The position numbers were made by a program, and so were the translations under genes. Positions 48,401-58,400 of a DNA stretch of 64,000 nucleotides are shown piece after piece. Position 1 is the stretch's first letter; every line of letters begins with the position of its first letter. The notes beneath the pieces are model-generated. The model worked only from the letters and a program-made list of their open reading frames with translations. It made no database searches and was not told where the DNA came from. Source of the stretch: Argopecten irradians (taxonomy: Eukaryota > Mollusca > Bivalvia > Pectinida > Pectinidae); the NCBI RefSeq assembly GCF_041381155.1, contig NC_091135.1, positions 51,969,997-52,033,996 of the forward strand, written 5' to 3'.

Positions 48401-50461
48401 GTGAGTCCTCATGTTAAAACTTCTCCTACCACGGTACTAGTGACTGAACGGATTACAGAAGTTGTGAAGTTTCCCTATGTGTATTCACCCTATTTGAAAT
48501 GAAGAGGGAAAATATACTTTTTCCATTGACTGACATAGGTTATTCTATGGAGGGCACCAAGATCCCTCTGGGATCTCTTAGGTTTAATACAGGGTATACA
48601 TACATATATGTGATGTTATATTTCAGGCCACTGTTTTATTACCGAGGAAATACATTAATGGCAGTGCGTCTGGGTCAATATAAGGCTCATCTTTGGACGT
48701 GGACAAACTCTATACAAGAATTTAACAGGGTCAGTATGTATATACATCATAAATATCAGTTTAAGTGATCTGGACACAGGTTGATACTGCTAAACGTTTC
48801 TGTTCATCACTAAAGATTTCTTTTTGCTGTCTTATACCTGGAATCATCTTAATGTCCTATTAAGTGTTGTCATTTGTTTTCATAGGGAGTGAACTTTTGT
48901 CCAGGACAGGAGATACAGAATGTCACAACACATGACCAGACTCAGCATGACCCGCCATTACTGTTTGATATCAACAGAGACCCAGGCGAGAAATACTTCA
49001 TCAAGTAATTTATTTTTTCATTTTGTATAGATTTTATCTGATGTTCTGTAATTGCATACAGTATTACAGTTAACTGCCCTTACAGATAGGTAGTGATTGT
49101 GATGCCATGTGTTTGCGAACACAACATCAGTTTTACTCACAAAATAATAATGTCATAATAGATACATGCAAGGGAAGTAACTCTATGAAATGGATTTTCA
49201 GCCATAGTAATGATCTACTGTTATGCTAGTGCTATCTGAGGAAATAAAGTTGTGTCTGTCCTTACATCCTTTCTCTCCAATACCTCATCCTCCGACAATA
49301 AACACAACACAATAATATTAATCGTATCATTTATTGTGTGTAGTGTATAGTTTTGTATAAAGCGTAAAGTTATCTGACAGTTACTAATGTACCAATCGTG
49401 CATCACATAACTTTCTCTCACTCAAACATATTCGTCTTCTATGTACCTTCACTTTTGCCATACTGTATAATTATTATAATATTCAACAAAGAAGTTCAAA
49501 CAAATTCCAAATTGAATGTTTTATATAAAAAAAAAAACCATGAAGGGGTCAAAGCAACTATCGCCGAGTGACAGTCACATGTACAGTACCCCACATCTAA
49601 CATCATGTGGGCCACACACTCATATACTGCTTTCCTATTACACTGAAGAGAAAATAGTAGTGTTGCATGATACTGGATGCGAGGGATTTACATATATGAA
49701 GTATATTAATTGTGAAATCATTTAATTGTCTTATAGAGTAACACAATTGATTTCAAAACAAAATTTTCTCATTGACACATATGTAATATTAATTCTGAGG
49801 AGAAAACTCTGAATAATAAAAGATGATAATTTGAACTTCAGACCTAATTCAGAGGAGTACCGGAGTGTGATGCCAGAGATACAGTCTGCTGTAGCAACAC
49901 ATATCAAGCATCTAGTACCAGGCACACCACAGTTAAACATGTGTGATGAAGCTGTTATGGTAAGGTCAAAGGTCATTGCTTGTATCATGTGTGTATATCA
50001 AAAATAGGTAAGTCTTTCAGAAGTTAATGAAAGTAACCATTAACGGATTTGCATTTGTTCAATGGTTTAAATTTTAATAATACATTTACCATCTTGATGG
50101 TATGTATATGCTGCAGGACCAATATAAGCTTTAGTTTTATTGAGAGTTTTTATTGAAAGTGCTAGCTTCTTAAAAACTTTTTCACTTTGATTGAATTCGG
50201 GTATCCGCCATTCAAGCATGATGCAGGCCTTATGTACATGTTCTCACCCTTGTGAATTTTAAGATTAAAGTAAGGGTTAATGACCATTGGAATGCTAGTG
50301 GATCAGTGGTAAACTCTGAAGCATGACATGAATTAAAATAATCTATTTTACTGTTATTTCTTTTATGTTTCTAGAACTGGTCACCTCCTGGTTGTGAAAG
50401 GTTAAACAAGTGTTTGACACCACCTGCCTCAAAACCTTACAAGTGTACATGGCCTCATTAG
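36476..50461 (+). CDS. GALNS: GALNS orthologue, N-acetylgalactosamine-6-sulfatase
   Basis: Lysosomal sulfatase that removes 6-sulfate from GalNAc/Gal of chondroitin and keratan sulfate. Exons: 36476-36580, 39837-39960, 43628-43702, 43935-44037, 44639-44782, 45263-45329, 45612-45739, 47106-47242, 47547-47650, 48089-48225, 48627-48729, 48886-49004, 49842-49959, 50375-50461. All junction phases agree, giving 516 residues (human 522). Residues 1-19 form a signal peptide. Metal and catalytic residues are all visible: D34-D35 (LMDDMGWGD), C74-S-P-S-R78 (Cys becomes formylglycine), K135, H137, H232, D284-N285, K305. N-glycosylation sequons at N199, N243 and N421 are visible, the first and last near human positions. 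The active-site motif is split by intron 2 between P76 and S77, and intron 2 holds the exon-derived satellite. No disruption seen. Confidence 0.96.
36815..36998. mobile_element. MITE in GALNS intron 1
   Basis: The left arm CCCTCCAAAAGTTCTGTT (36818) and right arm AACAGAAATTTTGGAGGG (to 36995) are inverted with one mismatch. Inner CATATGTAAAA/TGTAAAAATGCATG blocks extend the pairing weakly. About 180 bp, non-coding; no clear target duplication. Confidence 0.6.
37000..38228. other. GALNS intron 1 interior
   Basis: AT-rich intron sequence. Open stretches near 37659-37961 (minus) have no recognised domain and no flanking exon logic. Nothing further is supported. Confidence 0.5.
38230..38333. repeat. 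(CCGT)n microsatellite
   Basis: About 25 CCGT units with two 3-base interruptions (CGTCGTCC). Open frames on both strands (Pro-Ser-Val-Arg or Thr-Asp-Gly-Arg repeats) are produced by the 4-bp period and are not genes. It directly abuts a 171-bp tandem array. Confidence 0.95.
38334..39010. repeat. 171-bp tandem repeat, four units
   Basis: TTTCCGGAGCATAACTCTAA recurs at 38341, 38512, 38683 (one change) and 38854, an exact 171-bp spacing. Units also share AGAGATATTTCCACGAAACT and CCATGGAAACATTGCTGAAA. The array begins at the CCGT microsatellite and lies in GALNS intron 1. A 172-codon frame across it is spurious. Confidence 0.9.
40091..43627 (+). repeat. Satellite built from GALNS intron-2/exon-3 junction
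   Basis: Roughly 55-60 units. The common form is 64 bp: TTGTAAGCATTGATGACTTA, TTACCCTGCTAACTTTGTTA, a TAG acceptor, then CTCGTGCAGCCATGATGACAG. The last block equals the first 21 bases of GALNS exon 3 (43628 onward), and the preceding block equals the intron end before it. Shorter classes of about 45 bp (CATGATGACTTATT joint) and about 42 bp (CTCATGTAAGCATT joint) are interspersed. A block of about 415 bp at 40338 is repeated at 40753. The array's last unit is the genuine acceptor and exon 3. Short open frames inside are shadows. Copy number may be compressed in an assembly. Confidence 0.93.
42013..42060 (+). repeat. Unit retaining a longer exon-3 copy
   Basis: After a TTATAG acceptor this unit reads CTCATGCAGCCATGATGACAG then GAAAACTCCCTATC, matching exon 3 (GAAGACTTCCTATC) for 35 bases with three substitutions. 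It then passes to TTATGTTCAACAG, which matches the unique intron sequence just before the array (TTATGTTCCACAG, 40079-40090). It keeps both edges that ordinary units have lost. Confidence 0.85.
45415..45505. repeat. 45-bp tandem duplication in GALNS intron 6
   Basis: ATTCTTCCCTCTTTTTCGGG followed by TTCAGTTGAATATATGGGAG occurs twice in tandem with one base difference (TTCGGG/TTGGGG). This is a recent local duplication away from the splice sites. Confidence 0.9.
46680..46980 (-). repeat. Inverted, diverged copies of the 145-bp unit
   Basis: On the minus strand, CCTTGAATGAAAGTCAAGGT and GCCAATTTGACCCTTGTGGC resemble the 20.9-23.2 kb array unit. About two diverged units lie in GALNS intron 7. 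No element ends are visible. Confidence 0.6.
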
Positions 50462-51847
50462 GGAATCATCAAAGAATGCTGTGATATCACAAGATATTAC
50501 ATAGATCCTGTAGTCTGGACACAATGTAGGGGATTCTGATATTTCTTATGGAGCAGAATCTCAGTATCTAGCAGACAATAATCTCCTTCTAAAAATATTT
50601 CATTAATGCAACATAAAACTCATTTAGAATAGAAGAAACTGGATTTTACCTTTCTCCATAGTAAAGAGGAACAGGATCTGAATGAAATGATGTAGGTATT
50701 ACATTTGATGTAAACATGTTTTAGTGTATCTGAAATTTATAACTGGATTGGGCACAAGTTATCAAACTTTATTATGTATTCATTGTGTATAAAGTTTATG
50801 TTTATTTATAATAACTTTTTAAAATATGAACTGTGATAGAGACTTGTGTATGTTGCATTAAGAGATCGACATTAAAGTCTCAGGGTTTTGTTAATGTGGA
50901 ATGTCAGCATCATGGTCTTATTCTGGCCACTAAGCTTTTGTATAGAAATTTCTCAGCGGAATGCTAATAGATGTATAGGTACTAGATTATCTCCCCTTAG
51001 TTTGAAAAATTTAAAATAATGTACCGGTAGTGCGGAATTCTTGGTTGTGGTGATGAATTGTCCCTTCATTAGGTGAAAGGTGCTCTGTATGTAATGCAGT
51101 GTAACAGAGTTCTCATAAACTTTGACTTTAGGTGACATATACCCTATATGTACTACGGGTAGATATCGCAGATAAAATTGGCTTCGATAAATGCCATATA
51201 GAATTTTGTAGATGCATTGATTTTTGAGTCAGCTTACTGAATTGTGTACATGTGTTATGTTTCTATAATGATTTGTGTAAGAGAATTTCTAAATTGGTTT
51301 CAATTTTGAGAGCAAGTGATTTCCACATTTTCTTTAGAAATCTCTAAACCTTTGGTTCCATGTGTAATTTACCTCATTGTGCATATACGTGAATTTCTGG
51401 GCTGCTTCAAATTGATTCAGATTTCAACCTATCCAATATAAGAAGTTGACATGTGTAAATATATTTTCATACATTCATTTACAATAGGATTTTTTCTCCA
51501 AAATTGAATGGAACATTCCTATTTTCTTTGATATCTTCTTAAATTTATTATGGCGAACTCAACTAGTGCCATACCTTTTCATCATCAAAGGGATAGTGGC
51601 CAAGTAGTCTTCCATCTTCAAACAGGAAGTTGAGGCCTATTTCACTTACATATGAATGATAGAATGTAAAACACAAACAAATGATTTTCACAGGGACTTT
51701 CCACTCAGCAGATTATATATTAAGGTGTATCTTGGTAACTATAGCATACATGTATTAAGAATCACGGGTTGGGAAATTACCCCTATTCCTGTACTGGCAT
51801 TGGCACTGTTCTCCTGGTTGTATTATTTGTTGTCTGGACCATAATAT
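50462..51847. other. GALNS 3' flank / likely 3' UTR
   Basis: Directly follows the TAG of GALNS. No other exon was recognised. The poly(A) site cannot be placed; ATTAAA occurs near 50871 and AATAAA not until 53017. Confidence 0.5.
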
Positions 51848-51859
51848 CCACTGCTGTAT

Positions 51860-52072
51860 GGGGACCGAGTGGTTAAGATGTCTCGACATATTACCAAAAG
51901 TCCTCCACCCATGGGTCGCGAATTTGAATCCCATGTTGGGCAGCTGCCAGGTACTGACTACTGGTAAGTGGGTTTTTTTTCGGAGTACTCTGGCTATCCT
52001 CCACTAACAGAACTGGCACATTCTTACATGACCCTGGCTGTTAATAAGACATTAAACTAATAAAACCCAAAC
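51860..52072 (+). mobile_element. tRNA-derived SINE with perfect 12-bp target duplication
   Basis: The head has GACCGAGTGGTTAAGATG and a B-box-like GCGAATTTGAATCC. The body ends with CCTCCACTAACAGAACTGGC, GACCCTGGCTGTTAATAAGA and an A-rich tail AAACCCAAACCC. CCACTGCTGTAT occurs exactly on both sides (51848-51859 and 52073-52084), a clear retroposition target duplication. The tail core is common in mollusc SINEs; RUDI-type affiliation is likely but unverified. Confidence 0.88.
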
Positions 52073-52375
52073 CCACTGCTGTATAGATGTTTGTCAAGGT
52101 CAATCAGGTGCAAATTTTATAATATTTCTTGTGAAGGTGACTTCAAACATTTAAAGCAAAATAGTGATAAAATTTTTCAGAGTATTCAACCAATGAACAC
52201 AGATGAAAATGTCTTTTGGTCTGTCTAATTTTTACATGTTGTTCATGGTACAATCTCACCCACAATCAATTGATAATAGATACCATTGATTGCACTATAC
52301 TTTCTTTCTTTTTTTCTTCTTCAAATTTTAACATACTGGCCTTTTATGCCAAAACAATTGTCTTTGCACCAGATC

Positions 52376-52697
52376 CCAGCAGGCACTTGACTTTTTGGAT
52401 TTGGTCAGATACAAGTTGGATGTGAAAGTTTTTAGACGTCAGGGTTTGACATGATGTTGTAAATGTACAGGTATATTTTCTGACATAAAGACCTTCTGTG
52501 ATCAATATGAACTATATAAGTGCATTTTTTTAAATAAAATATATCAAACTTAATTGAACAGTGACTAAAATCTGACATTATGATGTCAAATTAGATGTTG
52601 CCTACACGTCAGATTTTGTCGTTGTATAAAGGTTACTGACGTCATGACCAAAATCTAACGTTGCTACGACGTTTAACAGACGTTGTGTACCTGCTGG
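52376..52697. mobile_element. MITE with CCAGCAGG termini
   Basis: CCAGCAGGCAC (52376) faces GTGTACCTGCTGG (ends 52697). The inner sequence contains several ACGT-centred blocks (GACGTCA, CTGACGTC, CTACGACGTTTAAC) typical of a widespread aquatic-animal MITE type. About 320 bp, non-coding. Superfamily (possibly ISL2EU-like) not established. Confidence 0.55.
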
Positions 52698-53313
52698 AAT
52701 AGTACAGAATTTTTTTTAAACAGAAGTTAGCCATCATCAATTTCAATGTCAAAATACTATAAACAAATGCATATATGTTTATTGTTAAAATTTTAATATT
52801 GATGAACGTGATGGTACTGAGTTTATTTATCATGACAGATGAAGTCTGGCTTTAAGTCAAGGTCATCTTTAAATCTATATGCAAGCTAAAAGTGCTTTAA
52901 CTTATGAACAAGATACTCTATTTTTACTACGATATATATGTTTTACAATTCAATTAGATATAAATTTTATTGTATTTGTATATGTTCAACACTTTTGTCT
53001 TAACGAATGTTAGGAATAAATTTGTTTTGAGGGTTTTCTCTTGCTGTTTGGTTATAATTCAATTTTGATATTATTGATAGTTTTCACAAATGGCAAAAAT
53101 ATGACCATCTTTACATTACTTATATTTGAAGCTTTAGTGTCCTAGATTATATGATAACTTATTCCTTTTAAAGTGAATAGTTGGGCGTGGGAAGGCTAAT
53201 GTCGGTAAAAATGGTGTTACATGTAATATATCCAATATCATTTCTGATGAAATAGAAAAATAGCATTTCCTGTCAAAATTGCTCTGCATGTGCGGAATTT
53301 AATTTTTATTATA

Positions 53314-53458
53314 ACAAGAGCTGTTGGAGAACAGCAAAGCTCGCCTATTAAGCTTAAACAATTAACGAAACAGAAACTTGCTCAAAAACTTTAACGTGAA
53401 ATGGGACGCCGGGGTGACAACATTAGCTCCCCCTATTCTTCGAATAGGCGAGCTAAAA
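53314..53458 (+). mobile_element. Mini Helitron-like element, GCTGTT family
   Basis: ACAAGA is followed by hairpin GCTGTT-GGAG-AACAGC and then AGCTCGCCTATT. The right end has hairpin CCTATTC-TTC-GAATAGG, and the inverse motif AATAGGCGAGCT runs into AAAAG. The 12-bp inner inverted repeat is perfect. At 145 bp it is ends only, without tandem units, so it shows the minimal architecture of this element type. Confidence 0.65.
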
Positions 53459-53830
53459 GTCCTATAATATCCTCCTTGTTTGCTATGTCCGTGTTGGCAT
53501 TTCCACGCAGCCTCACTTCAAAGAGTTATTTTTGAAATGTGTTAAATTTACATGGGACTTTTCCATCATTTCGATGATCAAAACTGGAAAACGTAAACAG
53601 AACTAGACAGTCGTTTTGATATGTAATAACTTTTGGAAGGCCAATGAACACATTTAGACTGGTTTTCTTTGCCCAGCTATTCAGTTTAACTTGTATATAA
53701 TATCATGGTGCCATATTTTATATTTGCATGTTACAGAGTTCTTTGCCCTTGCAGAAAGTTGTTGATTCTGACCTCATATTTTTCAGAGCATACATTATTT
53801 TTTTCCACCACACATCATCGGATTTATAGA

Positions 53831-54461
53831 TGATGTTTTTTTTTCTCTCACAGTAATTATGTCCTATCAATACTTCCTGTTAATGGCAGGTTATATGGAG
53901 ATTGAACAGTGTTTAGGAATGATGTTTTTTTCTCTCACAGTAATTATGTCACTATCAATACCTTCCTGTTAATGGCAGGTTATATGGAGATTGAACAGTG
54001 TTTAGGAATGATGTTTTTTTCTCTCACAGTAATTATGTCACAATCAATACCTTCCTGTTAATGGCAGGTGAACAGTGTTTAGGAATGATGTTTTTTTCTC
54101 TCACAGTAATTATGTCACTATCAATACCTTCCTGTTAATGGCAGGTTATATGGAGATTGAACAGTGTTTAGGAATGATGTTTTTTTCTCTCACAGTAATT
54201 ATGTCACAATCAATACCTTCCTGTTAATGGCAGGTTATATGGAGATTGAACAGTGTTTAGGATAGATTGAACAGTGTTTAGGAATGATGTTTTTTTCTCT
54301 CACAGTAATTATGTCACTATCAATACCTTCCTGTTAATGGCAGGTTATATGGAGATTGAACAGTGTTTAGGAATGATGTTTTTTTCTCTCACAGTAATTA
54401 TGTCACAATCAATACCTTCCTGTTAATGGCAGGTTATATGGAGATTGAACAGTGTTTTGAT
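53831..54461 (+). repeat. 89-bp tandem array, seven units
   Basis: GATGTTTTTTTCTCTCACAG recurs at about 53831, 53921, 54010, 54087, 54176, 54286 and 54374. One unit lacks about 12 bases and one has a 21-bp internal duplication. Units otherwise differ mainly at CACTATC/CACAATC. Each contains a pyrimidine tract plus CAG that would pass as a splice acceptor, but no exon lies nearby. Confidence 0.92.
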
Positions 54462-55446
54462 CATGTTAAAGGTCGTATTACTGACAGTAAACACATTTGG
54501 ATGTACAGACATATGCAATGACTGGTTTTACTATTTTAAAAAATCAACCTTTACACATATCAAGGGAATCTTTTTCTGCTTTCAATTAGGATTTGTGAAG
54601 TTTGTCAATTTTCTGAACAGTATTGAGTTACTTCCCCTGAACCATTTAAGGCTACATTAAGACCACTCAGCGGTCTGAGTAAAAGTGGTCTTAATTAATA
54701 GCGAGGTGGTCTTAATTCTGAGGTTGACCAGATTTCTCTGATGACCAAGAACAGTTTCTCTGTATCCTAGCTGACCGGTACATAATGTATATCAAATATT
54801 TGAATTCCTAAACAGCAGAGTTTTTGTTACAACATAAAAAAAATAATGAAATATATGATATAAATGTGTATCATATTTTAATGCATGTGTAGCTAATTAA
54901 AACCTATAATTTACAAATATTTCTAATTTTTCGATTTTGATAAATTAGAGACATTGACTTTACCCTTTATTTCTAGAGCATAACCATATTTTTTTATTAA
55001 ATGAATTTTATGATGTGTGCTTATTTAAATCTAAAACTAAATTCTACTGATTAAGTTATTGTTGACAATCAATTGACCTCCAAATGAAAATACTTTTATA
55101 GACATTACTTTCTGTCGTGTTATAATTCAAAATATATCAGTTTAATTATCACGTCTCATCACCTTAGATAAATGAGAAACCATGTATTTCTGAAACATTT
55201 ACTTAAATCGTGTTGACACAAAAGACTGACTGATGTACCTGCAGGCAGTTGTTCATGGGTTGTTGTGTGCTGGAAAGTGAGGCACCGCTAGGTGTGAAGT
55301 CAGAAGTAAATGTGCCTATGGTCATATTCAAGGGGTCAATTAGTGTTCATGAGTGGTCGCGGGGACAATGCAAACTGGTGATAATGCAGAATAGCGGTGT
55401 AGTCGTAATACTGTAACGACCAATACAAAGACATATAGAAGAAACT
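54462..55446. other. Gene-free spacer
   Basis: AT-rich. Repeated AGTGGTCTTAATT motifs near 54660-54720 suggest an old repeat. No exon was recognised. Confidence 0.5.
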
Positions 55447-58400
55447 ACAAGAGGCCCAGAGGGCCTGTATCGCTCACCTGGTTTGTAATGTCAAGTCATG
55501 TTCTGAATACAGGTTCATTGTTTCTTTTCTGAAGGAATTTGAATATTTACCTCTTATTTCCCTATTGGGCCCCGCCCCTCCTGCCCCCGGGGGGGGTCAG
55601 AGCCAAAATTTATACAAGTTCTGTTCCCCTTCCCCCAAGGATGTTTGTGGCCAAATTTGGTTACAATCCATGCAGAACTCTAGGACAAGTAGCGATTTAT
55701 AGGATTTACCTCTATTTCCCCTATTGGGCCCCGCCCCTCCTGCCCCAAGGGTCTGAGCCAAAATTTATACAAGTTCTGTTCCCCTTCCCCCAAGGATGTT
55801 TGTGGCCAAATTTGGTTACAATCCATGCAGAACTCTAGGACAATCAGCGATTTATAGGATTTACCTCTATTTCCCCTATTGGGCCCCGCCCCTCCTGCTC
55901 CCGGGGGTTCAGAGCCAAAATTTATACAAGTTCTTTCCCCTTCCCCCAAGGATGTTTGTGGCCAAATTTGGTTACAATCCATGCAGAACTCTAGGACAAG
56001 TAGCGTTTTATAGGATTTACCTCTATTTCCCCTATTGGGCCCCGTCCCTCCTGCCCCCAGGGGGATCAGAGCCAAATTTTATACAAGTTCTTTCCCCCTT
56101 CCCCCACGGATGTTTGTGGCCAAATTTGGTTACAATCCATGCAGAACTCTGGGACAAGTAGCGATTTATAGGATTTACCTCTATTTCCCCTATTGGGCCC
56201 CGCCCCTCCTGCCCCCGGGGGGTCAGAGCCAAAATTTATACAAGTTCTGTTCCCCTTCCCCCAAGGATGTTTGTGGCCAAATTTGGTTACAATCCATGCA
56301 GAACTCTAGGACAAGTAGCGATTTATAGGATTTACCTCTATTTCCCCTATTGGGCCCCGCCCCTCCTGCCCCCGGGGAGTCAGAGCCAAAATTTATACAA
56401 GTTCTGTTCCCCTTCCCCCAAGGATGTTTGTGGCCAAATTTGGTTACAATCCAAGCAGAACTCTAGGACAAGTAGCGATTTATAGGATTTACCTCTATTT
56501 CCCCTATTGGGCCCCGCCCCTCCTGCCCCCGGGGGGTCAGAGCCAAAATTTATACAAGTTCTTTCCCCCTTCCCTCAAGGATGTTTGTGGCCAAATTTGG
56601 TTACAATCCATGCAGAACTCTAGGACAAGTAGCGATTTATAGGATTTACCTCTATTTCCCCTATTGGGCCCCGCCCCTCCTGCCCCCGGGGGGTCAGAGC
56701 CAAAATTTATACAAGTTCTGTTCCCCTTCCCCCAAGGATGTTTGTGGCCAAATTTGGTTACAATCCATGCAGAACTCTAGGACAAGTAGCGATTTATAGG
56801 ATTTACCTCTATTTCCCCTATTGGGCCCCGCCCCTCCTGCCCCCAGGGGGTCAGAGCCAAAATTTATACAAGTTCTTTCCCCCTTCCCCCAAGGATGTTT
56901 GTGGCCAAATTTGGTTACAATCCATGCAGAACTCTAGGACAAGTAGCGATTTATAGGATTTACCTCTATTTCCCCTATTGGGCCCCGCCCCTCCTGCCCC
57001 AAGGGTCAGAGCCAAAATTTATACAAGTTCTGTTCCCCTTCCCCCAAGGCTGTTTGTGGCCAAATTTGGTTACAATCCATGCAGAACTCTAGGACAAGTA
57101 GCGATTTATAGGATTTACCTCTATTTCCCCTATTGGGCCCCGCCCCTCCTGCCCCCGGGGGGTCAGAGCCAAAATTTATACAAGTTCTGTTCCCCTTCCC
57201 CCAAGGATGTTTGTGGCCAAATTTGGTTACAATCCATGCAGAACTCTAGGACAAGTAGCGTTTTATAGGATTTACCTCTATTTCCCCTATTGGGCCCAGC
57301 CCCTCCTGCCCCCAGGGGGATCAGAGCCAAAATTTATACAAGTTCTGTTCCCCTTCCCCCAAGGATGTTTGTGGCCAAATTTGGTTACAATCCATGCAGA
57401 ACTCTAGGACAAGTAGCGATTTATAGGATTTACCTCTATTTCCCCTATTGGGCCCCGCCCCTCCTGCCCCCGGGGGGTCAGAGCCAAAATTTATACAAGT
57501 TCTGTTCCCCTTTCCCCCAAGGATGTTTGTGGCCAAATTTGGTTACAATCCATGCAGAACTCTATGACTAGTAGTGATTTAAAGGATTTACCTCTATTTC
57601 CCCTATTGGGCCCCGCCCCTCCTGCCCCGGGAGTCAGAGCCAAAATTTATACAAGTTCTGTTCCCCTTCCCCCAAGGATGTTTGTGGCCAAATTTGGTTA
57701 CAATCCATGCAGAACTCTAGGACAAGTAGCGATTTATAGGATTTACCTCTATTTCCCCTATTGGGCCCCGCCCCTCCTGCCCCCGGGGGGTCAGAGCCAA
57801 AATTTATACAAGTTCTTTTCCCCTTCCCCCAAGGATGTTTGTGGCCAAATTTGGTTACAATCCATGCAGAACTCTAGGACAAGTAGCGATTTATAGGATT
57901 TACCTCTATTTCCCCTATTGGGCCCCGCCCCTCCTGCCCCCGGGGGGTCAGAGCCAAAATTTATACAAGTTCTGTTCCCCTTCCCCCAAGGATGTTTGTG
58001 GCCAAATTTGGTTACAATCCATGCAGAACTCTAGGACAAGTAGCGATTTATAGGATTTACCTCTATTTCCCCTATTGGGCCCCGCCCCTCCTGCCCCCAG
58101 GGGGTCAGAGCCAAAATTTATACAAGTTCTTTCCCCCTTCCCCCAAGGATGTTTGTGGCCAAATTTGGTTACAATCCATGCAGAACTCTGGGACAAGTAG
58201 CGATTTATAGGATTTACCTCTATTTCCCCTATTGGGCCCCGCCCCTCCTGCCCCAAGGGTCAGAGCCAAAATTTATACAAGTTCTGTTCCCCTTCCCCCA
58301 AGGATGTTTGTGGCCAAATTTGGTTACAATCCATGCAGAACTCTAGGACAAGTAGCGATTTATAGGATTTACCTCTATTTCCCCTATTGGGCCCCGCCCC

